Positions 36,390 through 45,336 of a DNA stretch of 64,000 nucleotides are shown in pieces. The notes below the pieces were generated by a model. The model saw only the letters and a program-made list of their open reading frames with translations. It was not told the origin of the DNA and did not search any database. The translations under genes and the position numbers were made by a program. This DNA comes from Pricia antarctica (lineage in GTDB: Bacteria > Bacteroidota > Bacteroidia > Flavobacteriales > Flavobacteriaceae). The stretch is from assembly GCF_900101815.1 (NCBI RefSeq), contig NZ_FNAO01000011.1, positions 36,479 through 100,478 of the forward strand, written 5' to 3'. The stretch's first letter is position 1, and every line of letters begins with the position of its first letter.

Positions 36390-37742
36390 ATGAAACAGAA
36401 AAAAAATCAAAACCCAATAAAATCCTGGTTCGCGGCCTGCATAATGATGTCGTTGATCTGGGTATCCGGAACGCAATCCGCATTCGCCTTTTTTCAAGAT
36501 GTTCAACAAGAACGCCAAGATCAGAGCTTTAAACAATATAAAGGCGAGGTAACGGGTGCAGATTCCAACAAGTCCCTCGTCTTTGCTACGATAGCCATAG
36601 AGGGCACAAACGTGAGCACCATTACGAACGCGGACGGGGAGTTTTCGCTTAAAGTGCCCAATGATATGTTCAACGACGCAATGAATTCCAACGTATTGGT
36701 ATCTTTCTTGGGATATCGTACCAAGTCGATACCCTTGGTCCAATTCGACGAAAATGGCAACAACAAAATTGAACTGAGCGTTTCGATTACCGAACTTCCG
36801 GAAGTGAACGTTGAGGTACCCAAAGATGCGGAAGCCCTAGTTCGGGAAACTTTAAAGCAAAAAGGCGTAAATTATTTTGACGATCCAACTTTGATGACCG
36901 CATTCTATCGAGAAACAATCAAAAAAAGACGTCGGAACGTCTCCCTCTCCGAGGCTGTAGTGAATATCTATAAAACGCCGTACAATTCGTCGAAAAAGGA
37001 TGGGGTAAAATTGTACAAGGCCCGAAAGAGTACGGATTACAGTAAATTGGATACCCTTGCCCTAAAATTACAGGGCGGGCCCTTCAACGCTCTATTTGTC
37101 GATGTCATGAAGTATCCGGAGTATATTTTCACGGACGAAACCCTAGAAAATTATAACTTCAGTTTTGACCGCTCGACAAGGGTCAACGACCGTTTGATCT
37201 ATGTAGTCGATTTTAAGCAACTGGAATCGATTACGGATCCGCTGTACCAAGGTAAACTCTATATCGATGCCGAAAATAAAATCCTTACCAGTGCTATTTT
37301 TTCGCTCAATATTACGGACAAAGATTTGGCCTCACGGATGTTCGTACGCAAAAAACCCGCCAACGCCAGGGTGTGGCCCACCGAAGTGGCCTACCGTGTC
37401 GATTACCGAGAAAAAAATGGCAAATGGTACTACGGATATAGTAATGTATTAATGGAATTCAAGATCAATTGGGACAAGCGGCTTTTCAATTCCGTTTACA
37501 GTATGACCTGTGAAATGGCGGTAACGGATTGGGAAAAAAATATGGCCACCGATTACCCAAAGTCTAAGGATAGAATCAAATCATCTATCATCTTGGCCGA
37601 CGAGGCCATCGGTTTTGCCGATCCCGATTTTTGGGGGGAGTACAATATTATAGAACCGGACAAATCCATTGAATCGGCCATTGAGAAAATCCAGCGCCAA
37701 TTACAAAAAACGCGGGATAATGGGGGTACTTCAGCTAGGTGA
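36390..37742 (+). CDS. Carboxypeptidase-like regulatory-domain outer-envelope protein
   Basis: The 450-aa protein has a signal peptide (SWFAACIMMSLIWVSGTQSAFA). A CarboxypepD_reg-like beta-sandwich follows at about 50-130 (YKGEVTGADSNKSLVFATI, TNADGEFSLKVP, VSFLGYRTKS). Unlike TonB receptors it has no barrel; residues about 140-450 form a conserved flavobacterial domain with FYRETIKKRRRNVSLSEAVV and YQGKLYIDAENKILTSAIFSLN. It probably sits in the periplasm or outer membrane. A hairpin overlies its start and a terminator follows it. Molecular function is unknown. Confidence 0.85.
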   Translation: MKQKKNQNPIKSWFAACIMMSLIWVSGTQSAFAFFQDVQQERQDQSFKQYKGEVTGADSNKSLVFATIAIEGTNVSTITNADGEFSLKVPNDMFNDAMNSNVLVSFLGYRTKSIPLVQFDENGNNKIELSVSITELPEVNVEVPKDAEALVRETLKQKGVNYFDDPTLMTAFYRETIKKRRRNVSLSEAVVNIYKTPYNSSKKDGVKLYKARKSTDYSKLDTLALKLQGGPFNALFVDVMKYPEYIFTDETLENYNFSFDRSTRVNDRLIYVVDFKQLESITDPLYQGKLYIDAENKILTSAIFSLNITDKDLASRMFVRKKPANARVWPTEVAYRVDYREKNGKWYYGYSNVLMEFKINWDKRLFNSVYSMTCEMAVTDWEKNMATDYPKSKDRIKSSIILADEAIGFADPDFWGEYNIIEPDKSIESAIEKIQRQLQKTRDNGGTSAR

Positions 37743-37787
37743 AATGATTCCTAAGCGAAGTGAAGTGAAAAACTATTTTCAGAAATT

Positions 37788-37817
37788 AAAATCGGCCTTA
37801 AACGGCCGATTTTTTTA
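37788..37817 (+). terminator. Rho-independent terminator
   Basis: ATCGGCC/GGCCGAT with a 6-base loop is flanked by AAA and T7. It follows the carboxypeptidase-regulatory-domain gene and converges with recQ; the flanking A-run lets it act in both directions. Confidence 0.85.
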
Positions 37818-37889
37818 TGATTGATTATGTGATTTAGTGTCGAACATCTTGAAACCATCCATACAAATACGTTAGGTCAACAGAAATAG

Positions 37890-40100
37890 TTAATTCGCCA
37901 CCTCGCTAATAAATTTCAAGCGATAAAGTCGCAGCTCATCGTCTTCATAATCGCCATCGAATTCTTCCATGGCTTCGTCGATATCGTCGGTTTCGGCCTC
38001 TAGGAAATAATCGTGGATTTCTTCTTGTTGTTCCTCATCCAAGACCTCATTGATCCAATAATTGAGATTCAATTTGGTACCACTATATACGATTTGCTCC
38101 ATTTCTTGTATGAGTTCCGGTATTTTGAGTCCCTTTGAAGACGCTATATCCGTCAGTGGAAGTTTCCGGTCCACATTTTGAATAATGTACAGCTTTAAAC
38201 CGGAATTCGCACCTGTACTTTTGACCACTAGGTCATCGGGACGAATAATATCGTATTCCTCAACATAGTTGGCAATGAATTCGATAAAGGGTTTTCCATA
38301 TTTTTTGGCCTTCCCTTCCCCTACCCCATGAATATTGGTCAATTCTTCGCGAGTGATGGGATATTTCATCGCCATATCGTCTAAAGAAGGATCTTGAAAG
38401 ATCACGAACGGAGGTACGCCCAATTTTTTCGCCTGGGCTTTGCGAAGATCTTTCAGCTGTTTCAACAATTTTTCATCGGTGACACCCGCCTTTATGCTAC
38501 TTACAATGTCATTGACCTTTTCCTCGCTATAGGTATGGTCCTGCGTCATCATGAAAGACTCAGGAGTATTTAAATAGGACGCCCCCTTTTCAGTTACATG
38601 CAAAATTCCATATTGTTCGATTTCCTTTTTGAGGAGGCCGGCCACCAACACTTGACGTATCAAAGCCATCCAATAACTCTTGTCCTTATCGGCGCCGATA
38701 CCGAAAACGGACTTCTCATCCGCTTTATGCGATGAGACCAGGGCATTGACCTTTCCGGTGAGCGTTTTGACAATTTCTTTGGACTTGAACTTTTCGCTGG
38801 TCTCTTTGACCGTTCGTATAAGTTTTACGACGTCGTCTTTGGCTTCTTGCTTTTCTTTGGGATTCTGGATGTTATCATCCATATCGGCTCCCTCGCCATT
38901 TACCTCATCGAATTCCTCACCGAAGTAATGCAGCATAAATTTTCTACGGCTCATCGAGGTTTCGGCATAGGCCACTACTTCCTGTAATAGGGCACTACCG
39001 ATTTCCTGTTCCGCCACCGGTTTGTTGGATATGAACTTTTCCAACTTTTCGATATCCTTGTAGGCATAAAATGCCAGACAATGTCCTTCGCCACCATCCC
39101 TTCCGGCACGACCCGTCTCCTGATAATAGCTTTCGATACTTTTCGGGATGTCGTTATGGATAACGAAACGCACGTCGGGCTTGTCGATACCCATTCCGAA
39201 AGCGATGGTTGCAATGACCACATCGACATCCTCCATCAAGAACATATCCTGATATTTAGATCGTGTCTTGGCATCAAAACCGGCGTGATAGGGTACTGCA
39301 CTCACCCCGTTTACCTGTAAAATCTGGGCCAGCTGCTCCACACGCTTTCTACTGAGACAGTAAATGATGCCAGATTTTCCCGCATTCTTTTTAACGAACC
39401 GAATGATATCGGAATCGACATCGGCGGTCTTGGGCCGAACCTCATAATAGAGATTGGGCCGATTAAATGATGCTTTGAATGTTTTTGCCTCGGGTATTCC
39501 TAAATTCTTTAGAATATCTTCCTGCACCTTGGGCGTAGCCGTTGCGGTAAGCGCGATAATGGCCATGGTCGGGTTCAACCGATCGACTATCGACCTAAGA
39601 TTCCGGTATTCGGGCCTAAAGTCATGGCCCCATTCTGAAATACAATGGGCTTCGTCGACGGCGATAAAAGACAGTTTTACCGATTTCAAAAAATCGACGT
39701 AATCTTCTTTGGTCAAGGATTCGGGAGCCACGTAGAGCAGTTTGGTAATACCGTCGCTAATGTCCTGTTTTACCTGTTTTACCTCACTTTTGGTAAGGGA
39801 GGAGTTCAGTACATGGGCGATACCATGATGGGAGGAAATTCCCCTAATGGCATCGACCTGATTTTTCATAAGGGCAATCAATGGCGATACAACGATTGCC
39901 GTACCTTCTTGAATCAGGGCCGGAAGTTGATAGCACAAAGATTTACCACCGCCCGTGGGCATAATGGCAAAGGTATTGTTGCCCTGGACGATGTTTGTAA
40001 TTACATCTTCTTGAAGGCCCTTAAAATCGGAAAAACCAAAATATTTTTTAAGGGAGGCGTGTAAATCCGTTTTGTGCAACGGCATATTGTTATTTGTCAT
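37890..40100 (-). CDS. recQ: ATP-dependent DNA helicase RecQ
   Basis: The 736-aa enzyme has helicase motif 0/I (FKGLQEDVI; MPTGGGKSLCYQLPA), DEAH-type motif II (FIAVDEAHCISEWGHDFRPEY), motif III (ALTATATPKVQ) and motif VI (ESYYQETGRAGRDG). A C-terminal HRDC domain follows (LRKAQAKKLGVPPFVIFQD). The Zn-binding cysteines expected in the RQC subdomain are not apparent: the region reads RKFMLHYFGEEFDEVNG, so this copy may lack the zinc finger. The extended acidic C-terminus (EEFDGDYEDDEL) is typical of Bacteroidota RecQ. It unwinds recombination intermediates. It is divergent from kdsD. Confidence 0.93.
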   Translation of the reverse strand: MTNNNMPLHKTDLHASLKKYFGFSDFKGLQEDVITNIVQGNNTFAIMPTGGGKSLCYQLPALIQEGTAIVVSPLIALMKNQVDAIRGISSHHGIAHVLNSSLTKSEVKQVKQDISDGITKLLYVAPESLTKEDYVDFLKSVKLSFIAVDEAHCISEWGHDFRPEYRNLRSIVDRLNPTMAIIALTATATPKVQEDILKNLGIPEAKTFKASFNRPNLYYEVRPKTADVDSDIIRFVKKNAGKSGIIYCLSRKRVEQLAQILQVNGVSAVPYHAGFDAKTRSKYQDMFLMEDVDVVIATIAFGMGIDKPDVRFVIHNDIPKSIESYYQETGRAGRDGGEGHCLAFYAYKDIEKLEKFISNKPVAEQEIGSALLQEVVAYAETSMSRRKFMLHYFGEEFDEVNGEGADMDDNIQNPKEKQEAKDDVVKLIRTVKETSEKFKSKEIVKTLTGKVNALVSSHKADEKSVFGIGADKDKSYWMALIRQVLVAGLLKKEIEQYGILHVTEKGASYLNTPESFMMTQDHTYSEEKVNDIVSSIKAGVTDEKLLKQLKDLRKAQAKKLGVPPFVIFQDPSLDDMAMKYPITREELTNIHGVGEGKAKKYGKPFIEFIANYVEEYDIIRPDDLVVKSTGANSGLKLYIIQNVDRKLPLTDIASSKGLKIPELIQEMEQIVYSGTKLNLNYWINEVLDEEQQEEIHDYFLEAETDDIDEAMEEFDGDYEDDELRLYRLKFISEVAN

Positions 40101-40192
40101 TGTTATTACTAAAAGTCAAGGGATTAAGTTACGTATTTTTGATTGGTCGACCTACGACTTGTTCATAATTTATTTTCTTTCAAAAGGGGTAC

Positions 40193-40226
40193 TTTGCTGT
40201 CCTGTGAAATTGATTATGTAATTTTG
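40193..40226 (+). promoter_or_regulatory. Promoter of kdsD-tatC-lptB
   Basis: TTTG (40193-40196), 22 bp, TAATTTTG (40219-40226) fit the consensus. The leader to the TTG start of kdsD would be about 140 bases. Confidence 0.5.
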
Positions 40227-40370
40227 TACGGATACATAAATCGTTTCGACAACTTTTTAAAGATAAAACAAACTTTTAAAATCCATTTTATTTTTTGGAT
40301 AGTTTTAGCAAACTATTGGATTCTTAGTACGTAAATATCTAGAACAAAAACACCTAATATTGATCGTGAT

Positions 40371-41336
40371 TTGACCGATACCCAAAGTATTCTTGCCATA
40401 GCCAAGAGAACCATAGAGACCGAGAGTGCCGCCATCAGCCATCTGTCGACGCTGGTCAACGAAAAATTCGCCGATGCGGTAAACTGTATTATCTCGTCAA
40501 ATGGAAGGGTAATCGTTTCCGGAATCGGTAAAAGTGCTATTATAGCCGCAAAAATCGCCGCGACCTTAAACTCTACGGGAACCCCCGCTATATTCATGCA
40601 TGCGGGCGATGCCATTCACGGCGACCTCGGCACCATTCAAGAAAACGATGTCGTAATCTGTATCTCCAGAAGCGGTAGTACGCCGGAAATTAAGATGCTG
40701 GTACCCTTGATAAAACGGGGTAAAAATAAACTCATAGGAATGACCGGCAATCCCGATTCGTTCTTGGGGCAACAAGCGGATTTTGTACTTAATACTTTCG
40801 TAGAAAAGGAAGCCTGTCCCAACAATCTAGCCCCTACAACCAGTACCACTGCGCAATTGGTCATGGGCGATGCCCTTGCTATCTGTCTCTTGGAAATCAA
40901 GGGGTTCAGCAGTACCGATTTTGCCAAATACCATCCCGGTGGTGCCTTGGGTAAGCGCCTGTATCTTAGAGTCTCCGATATTGTCGCCACTAACCAGAAA
41001 CCTGAAGTGGATATCAATACTCCGGTCAAACAGGTAATCGTAGAGATTTCCGAGAAAATGCTGGGGGTTACCGCAGTAATCCAGAATGAGGAGATTGTGG
41101 GCATCGTAACCGACGGAGACATTCGAAGAATGCTCAACAAATATGATAATATTAGCGGTCTTATTGCTAAGGATATTATGACCTCGAACCCAAAGACCAT
41201 ACCGGTTGAAGTGCTTGCCATCGAGGCTTTGGAACTGATGCAGAACAAGGGCATCTCACAATTATTGGGCGTGGACGGTAAAAAATATAGCGGTGTTGTA
41301 CATTTGCACAATCTAATCAATGAAGGTATCCTTTAA
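40371..41336 (+). CDS. kdsD: Arabinose-5-phosphate isomerase (KdsD/KpsF)
   Basis: This 321-aa protein starts at a TTG (LTDTQSILAIAKRTIE); no upstream or early ATG fits. It has a SIS sugar-isomerase domain with GIGKSAIIAAKIAATLNSTG and ISRSGSTPEI, followed by two CBS domains (VIQNEEIVGIVTDGDIRRM). It converts ribulose-5-phosphate to arabinose-5-phosphate, the first step towards Kdo for lipopolysaccharide. The tatC gene follows after 9 bp. Confidence 0.95.
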   Translation: MTDTQSILAIAKRTIETESAAISHLSTLVNEKFADAVNCIISSNGRVIVSGIGKSAIIAAKIAATLNSTGTPAIFMHAGDAIHGDLGTIQENDVVICISRSGSTPEIKMLVPLIKRGKNKLIGMTGNPDSFLGQQADFVLNTFVEKEACPNNLAPTTSTTAQLVMGDALAICLLEIKGFSSTDFAKYHPGGALGKRLYLRVSDIVATNQKPEVDINTPVKQVIVEISEKMLGVTAVIQNEEIVGIVTDGDIRRMLNKYDNISGLIAKDIMTSNPKTIPVEVLAIEALELMQNKGISQLLGVDGKKYSGVVHLHNLINEGIL

Positions 41337-41345
41337 CTAAGCGCC

Positions 41346-42200
41346 ATGGCAAAAACCAATACCAAATCTCCCGACGAAATGTCGTTCCTAGACCATTTGG
41401 AGGAGCTGCGCTGGCATCTGATCCGTTCGGTCCTAGCGGTCGTCATTCTGGCCACAGTCGCTTTTGTATTCAGTAGGTTTATTTTCGATGTCATTATTTT
41501 CGGGCCATCGCGAATGGATTTCCCCACCTACCAATTCTTTTGCGATATTGCTACCTCCTTGGGTTTTACTTCCGATTTTTGTAAGGACGAGCTACCCTTT
41601 ACTATACAGAGCCGTACTATGGGCGGACAGTTCTCCGCCGATATCTGGACCTCCATTTATGTCGGATTCATTATAGGATTTCCTTATGTACTTTATGAGC
41701 TTTGGAAATTTATCAGTCCCGGACTTCATCCCAAAGAGAGGCAGCATTCCCGAGGATTTATTTTCGTTGCCTCGATGTTGTTCTTTATGGGAGTACTTTT
41801 CGGCTACTACATCGTTGCACCACTTTCCATTAACTTTTTAGGCACCTATCAAGTCAGCGAGATTGTACTCAACGAATTCGACTTAAGTTCATATATAAGT
41901 ACGGTAAGGGCAGCCGTCATTGCCTGTGGCGTTCTTTTTGAGCTACCTATCATCATTTACTTTCTGACCAAGGTCGGTATCGTAACCCCGGAAATTCTCA
42001 AAAAATACCGAAAAATTGCAATGGTCGTCGTATTGATTCTCTCGGCGGTCATCACGCCCCCAGATGTCGCCAGCCAGATTATCGTGGCCGTACCTGTACT
42101 CATGCTGTATCAAGTAAGTATCACTATTTCGAGAATGGTATTGAAACGGGAAGCTAAAAAAGAACGTCGGGCAAAGGCCAAGTCGGTGGTAAAGAAGTAG
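41346..42200 (+). CDS. tatC: Sec-independent protein translocase TatC
   Basis: The 284-aa, six-helix protein has the TatC signature at its N-terminus (MSFLDHLEELRWHLIRSV) with the conserved FLDHLEELR. PYVLYELWKFISPGL and SPFF-equivalent segments follow. It recognises twin-arginine signal peptides of folded exported proteins. TatA/TatB are not in the window. It is co-transcribed behind kdsD. Confidence 0.95.
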   Translation: MAKTNTKSPDEMSFLDHLEELRWHLIRSVLAVVILATVAFVFSRFIFDVIIFGPSRMDFPTYQFFCDIATSLGFTSDFCKDELPFTIQSRTMGGQFSADIWTSIYVGFIIGFPYVLYELWKFISPGLHPKERQHSRGFIFVASMLFFMGVLFGYYIVAPLSINFLGTYQVSEIVLNEFDLSSYISTVRAAVIACGVLFELPIIIYFLTKVGIVTPEILKKYRKIAMVVVLILSAVITPPDVASQIIVAVPVLMLYQVSITISRMVLKREAKKERRAKAKSVVKK

Positions 42201-42273
42201 TCCGTAGCAGTTGCGGTAAATGATTTCTTTTCTAATTTCATAAACCAATAAACCTAGAAAGAATTTTAACCTT

Positions 42274-42362
42274 GAATTTTGAACAGCTCCGCGGAGCGAT
42301 TGCACTTTGAATTTTTTGAACTTGCCCCGAAATTTCGGGGGGATTGAACTTGAACTTTGCCA
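42274..42362. repeat. TTGAA(C/T)TTT-type repeats with two perfect palindromes
   Basis: The 163-bp gap between tatC and lptB contains repeated TTGAATTTT/TTGAACTTT units. They are interrupted by two perfect palindromes: GCTCCGCGGAGC (42286-42297) and CCCCGAAATTTCGGGG (42325-42340). It resembles the low-complexity gap between crtB and crtZ. Confidence 0.65.
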
Positions 42363-42363
42363 A

Positions 42364-43104
42364 ATGAAACTAAGAGCCGAGAATATCATGAAATCCTACC
42401 GAGGGCGTAAAGTCGTCAAGGGTATTTCCTTGGAAGTCAATCAAGGGGAGATCATCGGACTTTTAGGCCCCAATGGCGCGGGAAAGACGACCTCTTTCTA
42501 TATGATTGTCGGCCTGATAAAACCTAACGGTGGAAATATTTACTTGGATGGGACGGATATCACTAAATTCCCCATGTACAAAAGGGCACAGAATGGTATC
42601 GGTTATCTGGCCCAAGAAGCTTCTATTTTTCGAAAACTGAGTGTAGAAAAGAATATTTTGAGCGTACTGCAATTGACCGATCTCAGCAAAAAGGAGCAAT
42701 TGATGAAGATGGATGGGCTGATCGAGGAGTTTGGTCTCGGCCACATCCGTAAAAACCGGGGCGACCTACTTTCCGGGGGCGAGCGGCGACGGACGGAAAT
42801 CGCCCGCGCCCTGGCCACAGATCCAAAATTTATTCTGTTAGACGAACCTTTCGCAGGTGTCGACCCAGTTGCGGTCGAGGATATTCAACGGATTGTTGCC
42901 CAATTAAAAAATAAGAACATCGGTATTCTCATCACTGACCACAACGTACAGGAAACCTTGGCCATTACCGAAAGATCATATCTCATGTTCGAGGGCGGCA
43001 TCCTAAAATCAGGCCTGCCCGAAGATCTGGCGGCCGATGAAATGGTACGGAAAGTGTACTTGGGAAAAAATTTCGAGCTGCGGAAGAAGAAGTTAGATTT
43101 TTAA
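42364..43104 (+). CDS. lptB: Lipopolysaccharide export ABC transporter ATP-binding protein LptB
   Basis: This 246-aa ABC ATPase starts at the ATG at 42364; the longer frame from 42307 runs through the repeat tract and is rejected. It has Walker [16 protein letters not shown], signature [16 protein letters not shown], Walker [14 protein letters not shown] and the LptB-typical [19 protein letters not shown]. It powers LPS extraction by LptFG at the inner membrane; those genes are not here. The kdsD gene for Kdo synthesis lies close by. Confidence 0.94.
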   Translation: MKLRAENIMKSYRGRKVVKGISLEVNQGEIIGLLGPNGAGKTTSFYMIVGLIKPNGGNIYLDGTDITKFPMYKRAQNGIGYLAQEASIFRKLSVEKNILSVLQLTDLSKKEQLMKMDGLIEEFGLGHIRKNRGDLLSGGERRRTEIARALATDPKFILLDEPFAGVDPVAVEDIQRIVAQLKNKNIGILITDHNVQETLAITERSYLMFEGGILKSGLPEDLAADEMVRKVYLGKNFELRKKKLDF

Positions 43105-43172
43105 GGGGGGCCTTATGTCTTTCCCCTTTTCAAACTTTCCCCTTCTCAAACTTTTCCATTCTCCTCAACTTT

Positions 43173-43925
43173 TCAACTATCCCCAAAATTCGCCAGCACC
43201 GAACTCAAAACATAAAACACAATAATTATCGGAACCGCCAGAAACTGCAACGTGACCAATAATACTAGGCTGATGATAATGAATATGTAACGCATGGCAT
43301 TATCCTTAAAGCCCCAATTCTTGAACTTTAGGGCGAAAAGCTCGATTTTAGCATTTAATAGGTAGGTGCTCAATAGGGTTAGACCTATTAAAAACCATTG
43401 GTTCAAGATGATTCCGTTTAAGACGTCGTTTTTCTGATACAATAGAATAAGGGGTAGCGATAGAATCAACAGCGCATTCGCTGGCGTTGGCAGGCCGATA
43501 AAAGAAGCCGTCTGGTTCTCGTCGATATTGAACTTGGCCAAGCGATAAGCGGAGGCCAGGGTGATAAGAAAACCAAGTAATGGCAACGGATGAAATATCA
43601 TGGAAAGTCCGTATTCGGAGCTGTGATAGCCGAACATATCGCCAGCGTTCCACCCACCTGTCAGAGACATTCCGAGCAACTGGAACATCACGATACCCGG
43701 CACCAATCCACTTGTAATCACGTCCGCCAACGAATCGAGTTGCAGGCCCAGTTCGCTTTTCACGTTCAAGGCCCGCGCGGCGAGGCCATCAAAAAAATCG
43801 AAGAATATCCCCAAAAATACAAAAATAGCAGCCAGTTCCAGTCGATTCAGCACGGCGAATACAGTCGCGATGCAGCCGCAGAAAACGTTGAGCAGGGTAA
43901 TCAGGTTGGGAATGTGTCTTTTCAT
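43173..43925 (-). CDS. pssA: CDP-diacylglycerol-serine O-phosphatidyltransferase (PssA)
   Basis: The 250-aa membrane enzyme has the CDP-alcohol phosphatidyltransferase signature D-G-x2-A-R-x8-G-x3-D-x3-D in DGLAARALNVKSELGLQLDS and the following LAD. About seven to eight hydrophobic helices follow. GLVPGIVMFQLL just after the signature is typical of PssA. It makes phosphatidylserine, precursor of phosphatidylethanolamine. A psd gene is not in the window. Confidence 0.9.
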   Translation of the reverse strand: MKRHIPNLITLLNVFCGCIATVFAVLNRLELAAIFVFLGIFFDFFDGLAARALNVKSELGLQLDSLADVITSGLVPGIVMFQLLGMSLTGGWNAGDMFGYHSSEYGLSMIFHPLPLLGFLITLASAYRLAKFNIDENQTASFIGLPTPANALLILSLPLILLYQKNDVLNGIILNQWFLIGLTLLSTYLLNAKIELFALKFKNWGFKDNAMRYIFIIISLVLLVTLQFLAVPIIIVFYVLSSVLANFGDS

Positions 43926-44041
43926 CGGAATGTAGTATCGGTGAAAGGTTAATTATCGTAAAAATAATACAATTTCCCCTGAATCATGCCAGCCCATAAT
44001 TTATTCGGATATTTGCTCCGTATAATTTTTCTAGGATTACC

Positions 44042-45220
44042 ATGCAATTGAAAAATATCTTTTTTATACTATTTCTTAGTCTTTCGATGGTCGGTCGGGC
44101 GCAGAAAATCGAACTGTCGCCACTTTCCGAAATCAGTGTACTTACTGCGGGTTCGGGCAGTGAGCTGTATTCTTCCTTTGGCCATAGCGCCATTCGGGTA
44201 CAGGATCCGACCTTGGGCATCGACTCCGTATATAATTATGGGGCGTTCGATTTTACCACGCCTAATTTTTACACCAATTTTGCGCGGGGCAAACTAAACT
44301 ACACCCTAGACCGGCAACGTTTCCCCTATTTTTTGTTGGGATACGACTATGAAAAACGTTGGGTAAAGGAACAAACGCTCCATCTTACATTAGATGAGCG
44401 AAAAGCACTTTTCCAATTTCTAGAAACGAACTATCTACCGCAGAATCGAGATTATAAATATGACTTCTTCTACAACAATTGCGCAACCAAAATTTGGGAT
44501 GTGCTCAAGAAAGTTTACGGGGACCGGCTCGTGTTCGATGAAAATTATCTGAGCGAAAGCTACACCCACAGAGAGCTCATCCATCAAAATGTACCGTCCA
44601 ACTCTTGGTCCGGTTTTGGCATCGATCTGGCACTCGGCTCCGTAATCGACGATATCGCAACGCCTAAAGAGCACATGTTCTTGCCGGAGTTTATTATGAA
44701 ACAATTGGGCAAGGCACAACTGGGAACAAAATCCTTGGCGGCCGAACCGGAGGAAATTCTGAGCTTTGAACCCGTGGACAATCGACCGCCGTTTTTCCTT
44801 TCCCCCGTTTTTTGGTTGTCGCTATTTCTCGTCAGCATCTTGATATGGACCTATCTTGATTTTAAGTCCAATACCCGACGCCGCTGGCTCGACTTTATTC
44901 TTTTCTTTACTACCGGCATTGTTGGCGTGGTCATCATATTCCTTTGGTTTTTTACCGACCATACCGCCACCGCGGGCAACTTCAATATCTTATGGGCTTT
45001 TCCGCTCAACTTGATCGTTGCCTTCATCGCCGCACAAAAAAGGGGACCGAACTGGGTCGCCAAATACGCCCTTTTTTTATTGGCCCTACTTGGCCTTACC
45101 CCTGTGTTGTGGGTGTTCGGCGTACAGGTGTTCTCGCCGCTGTTGATTCTGGTATGGTTGGCCTTGGGCGCCCGATACTTCTTTCTTTTTTGGTCGTACC
45201 AAACGCCAAAAATCGCATAG
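44042..45220 (+). CDS. DUF4105 domain membrane protein
   Basis: The 392-aa protein has a signal peptide (IFFILFLSLSMVGRAQ), then a DUF4105 domain at about 25-240: GSGSELYSSFGHSAIRV, YGAFDFTTPNFYTNFARGK and YDFFYNNCATKIWDVL, with a possible catalytic Cys-His pair as in the related Lnb N-terminal periplasmic domain. Residues about 250-385 hold four to five membrane helices. Related proteins act on lipoproteins or cell-wall peptides; the role here is inference. Confidence 0.85.
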   Translation: MQLKNIFFILFLSLSMVGRAQKIELSPLSEISVLTAGSGSELYSSFGHSAIRVQDPTLGIDSVYNYGAFDFTTPNFYTNFARGKLNYTLDRQRFPYFLLGYDYEKRWVKEQTLHLTLDERKALFQFLETNYLPQNRDYKYDFFYNNCATKIWDVLKKVYGDRLVFDENYLSESYTHRELIHQNVPSNSWSGFGIDLALGSVIDDIATPKEHMFLPEFIMKQLGKAQLGTKSLAAEPEEILSFEPVDNRPPFFLSPVFWLSLFLVSILIWTYLDFKSNTRRRWLDFILFFTTGIVGVVIIFLWFFTDHTATAGNFNILWAFPLNLIVAFIAAQKRGPNWVAKYALFLLALLGLTPVLWVFGVQVFSPLLILVWLALGARYFFLFWSYQTPKIA

Positions 45221-45336
45221 CGAAAGCACTATGCACTAATAGACATAGGTTTTAAATAATGAGTAAAATCACAGTACAAAAAATTCTAAGTAACTGCTCT
45301 AAATTCTCAAGTTCTAACTATAATTGAAACCAATAC

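Noticed and set aside
36345..36743. Reverse 132-codon frame
   Set aside because: It is the antisense of the 5' half of the carboxypeptidase-regulatory-domain gene.
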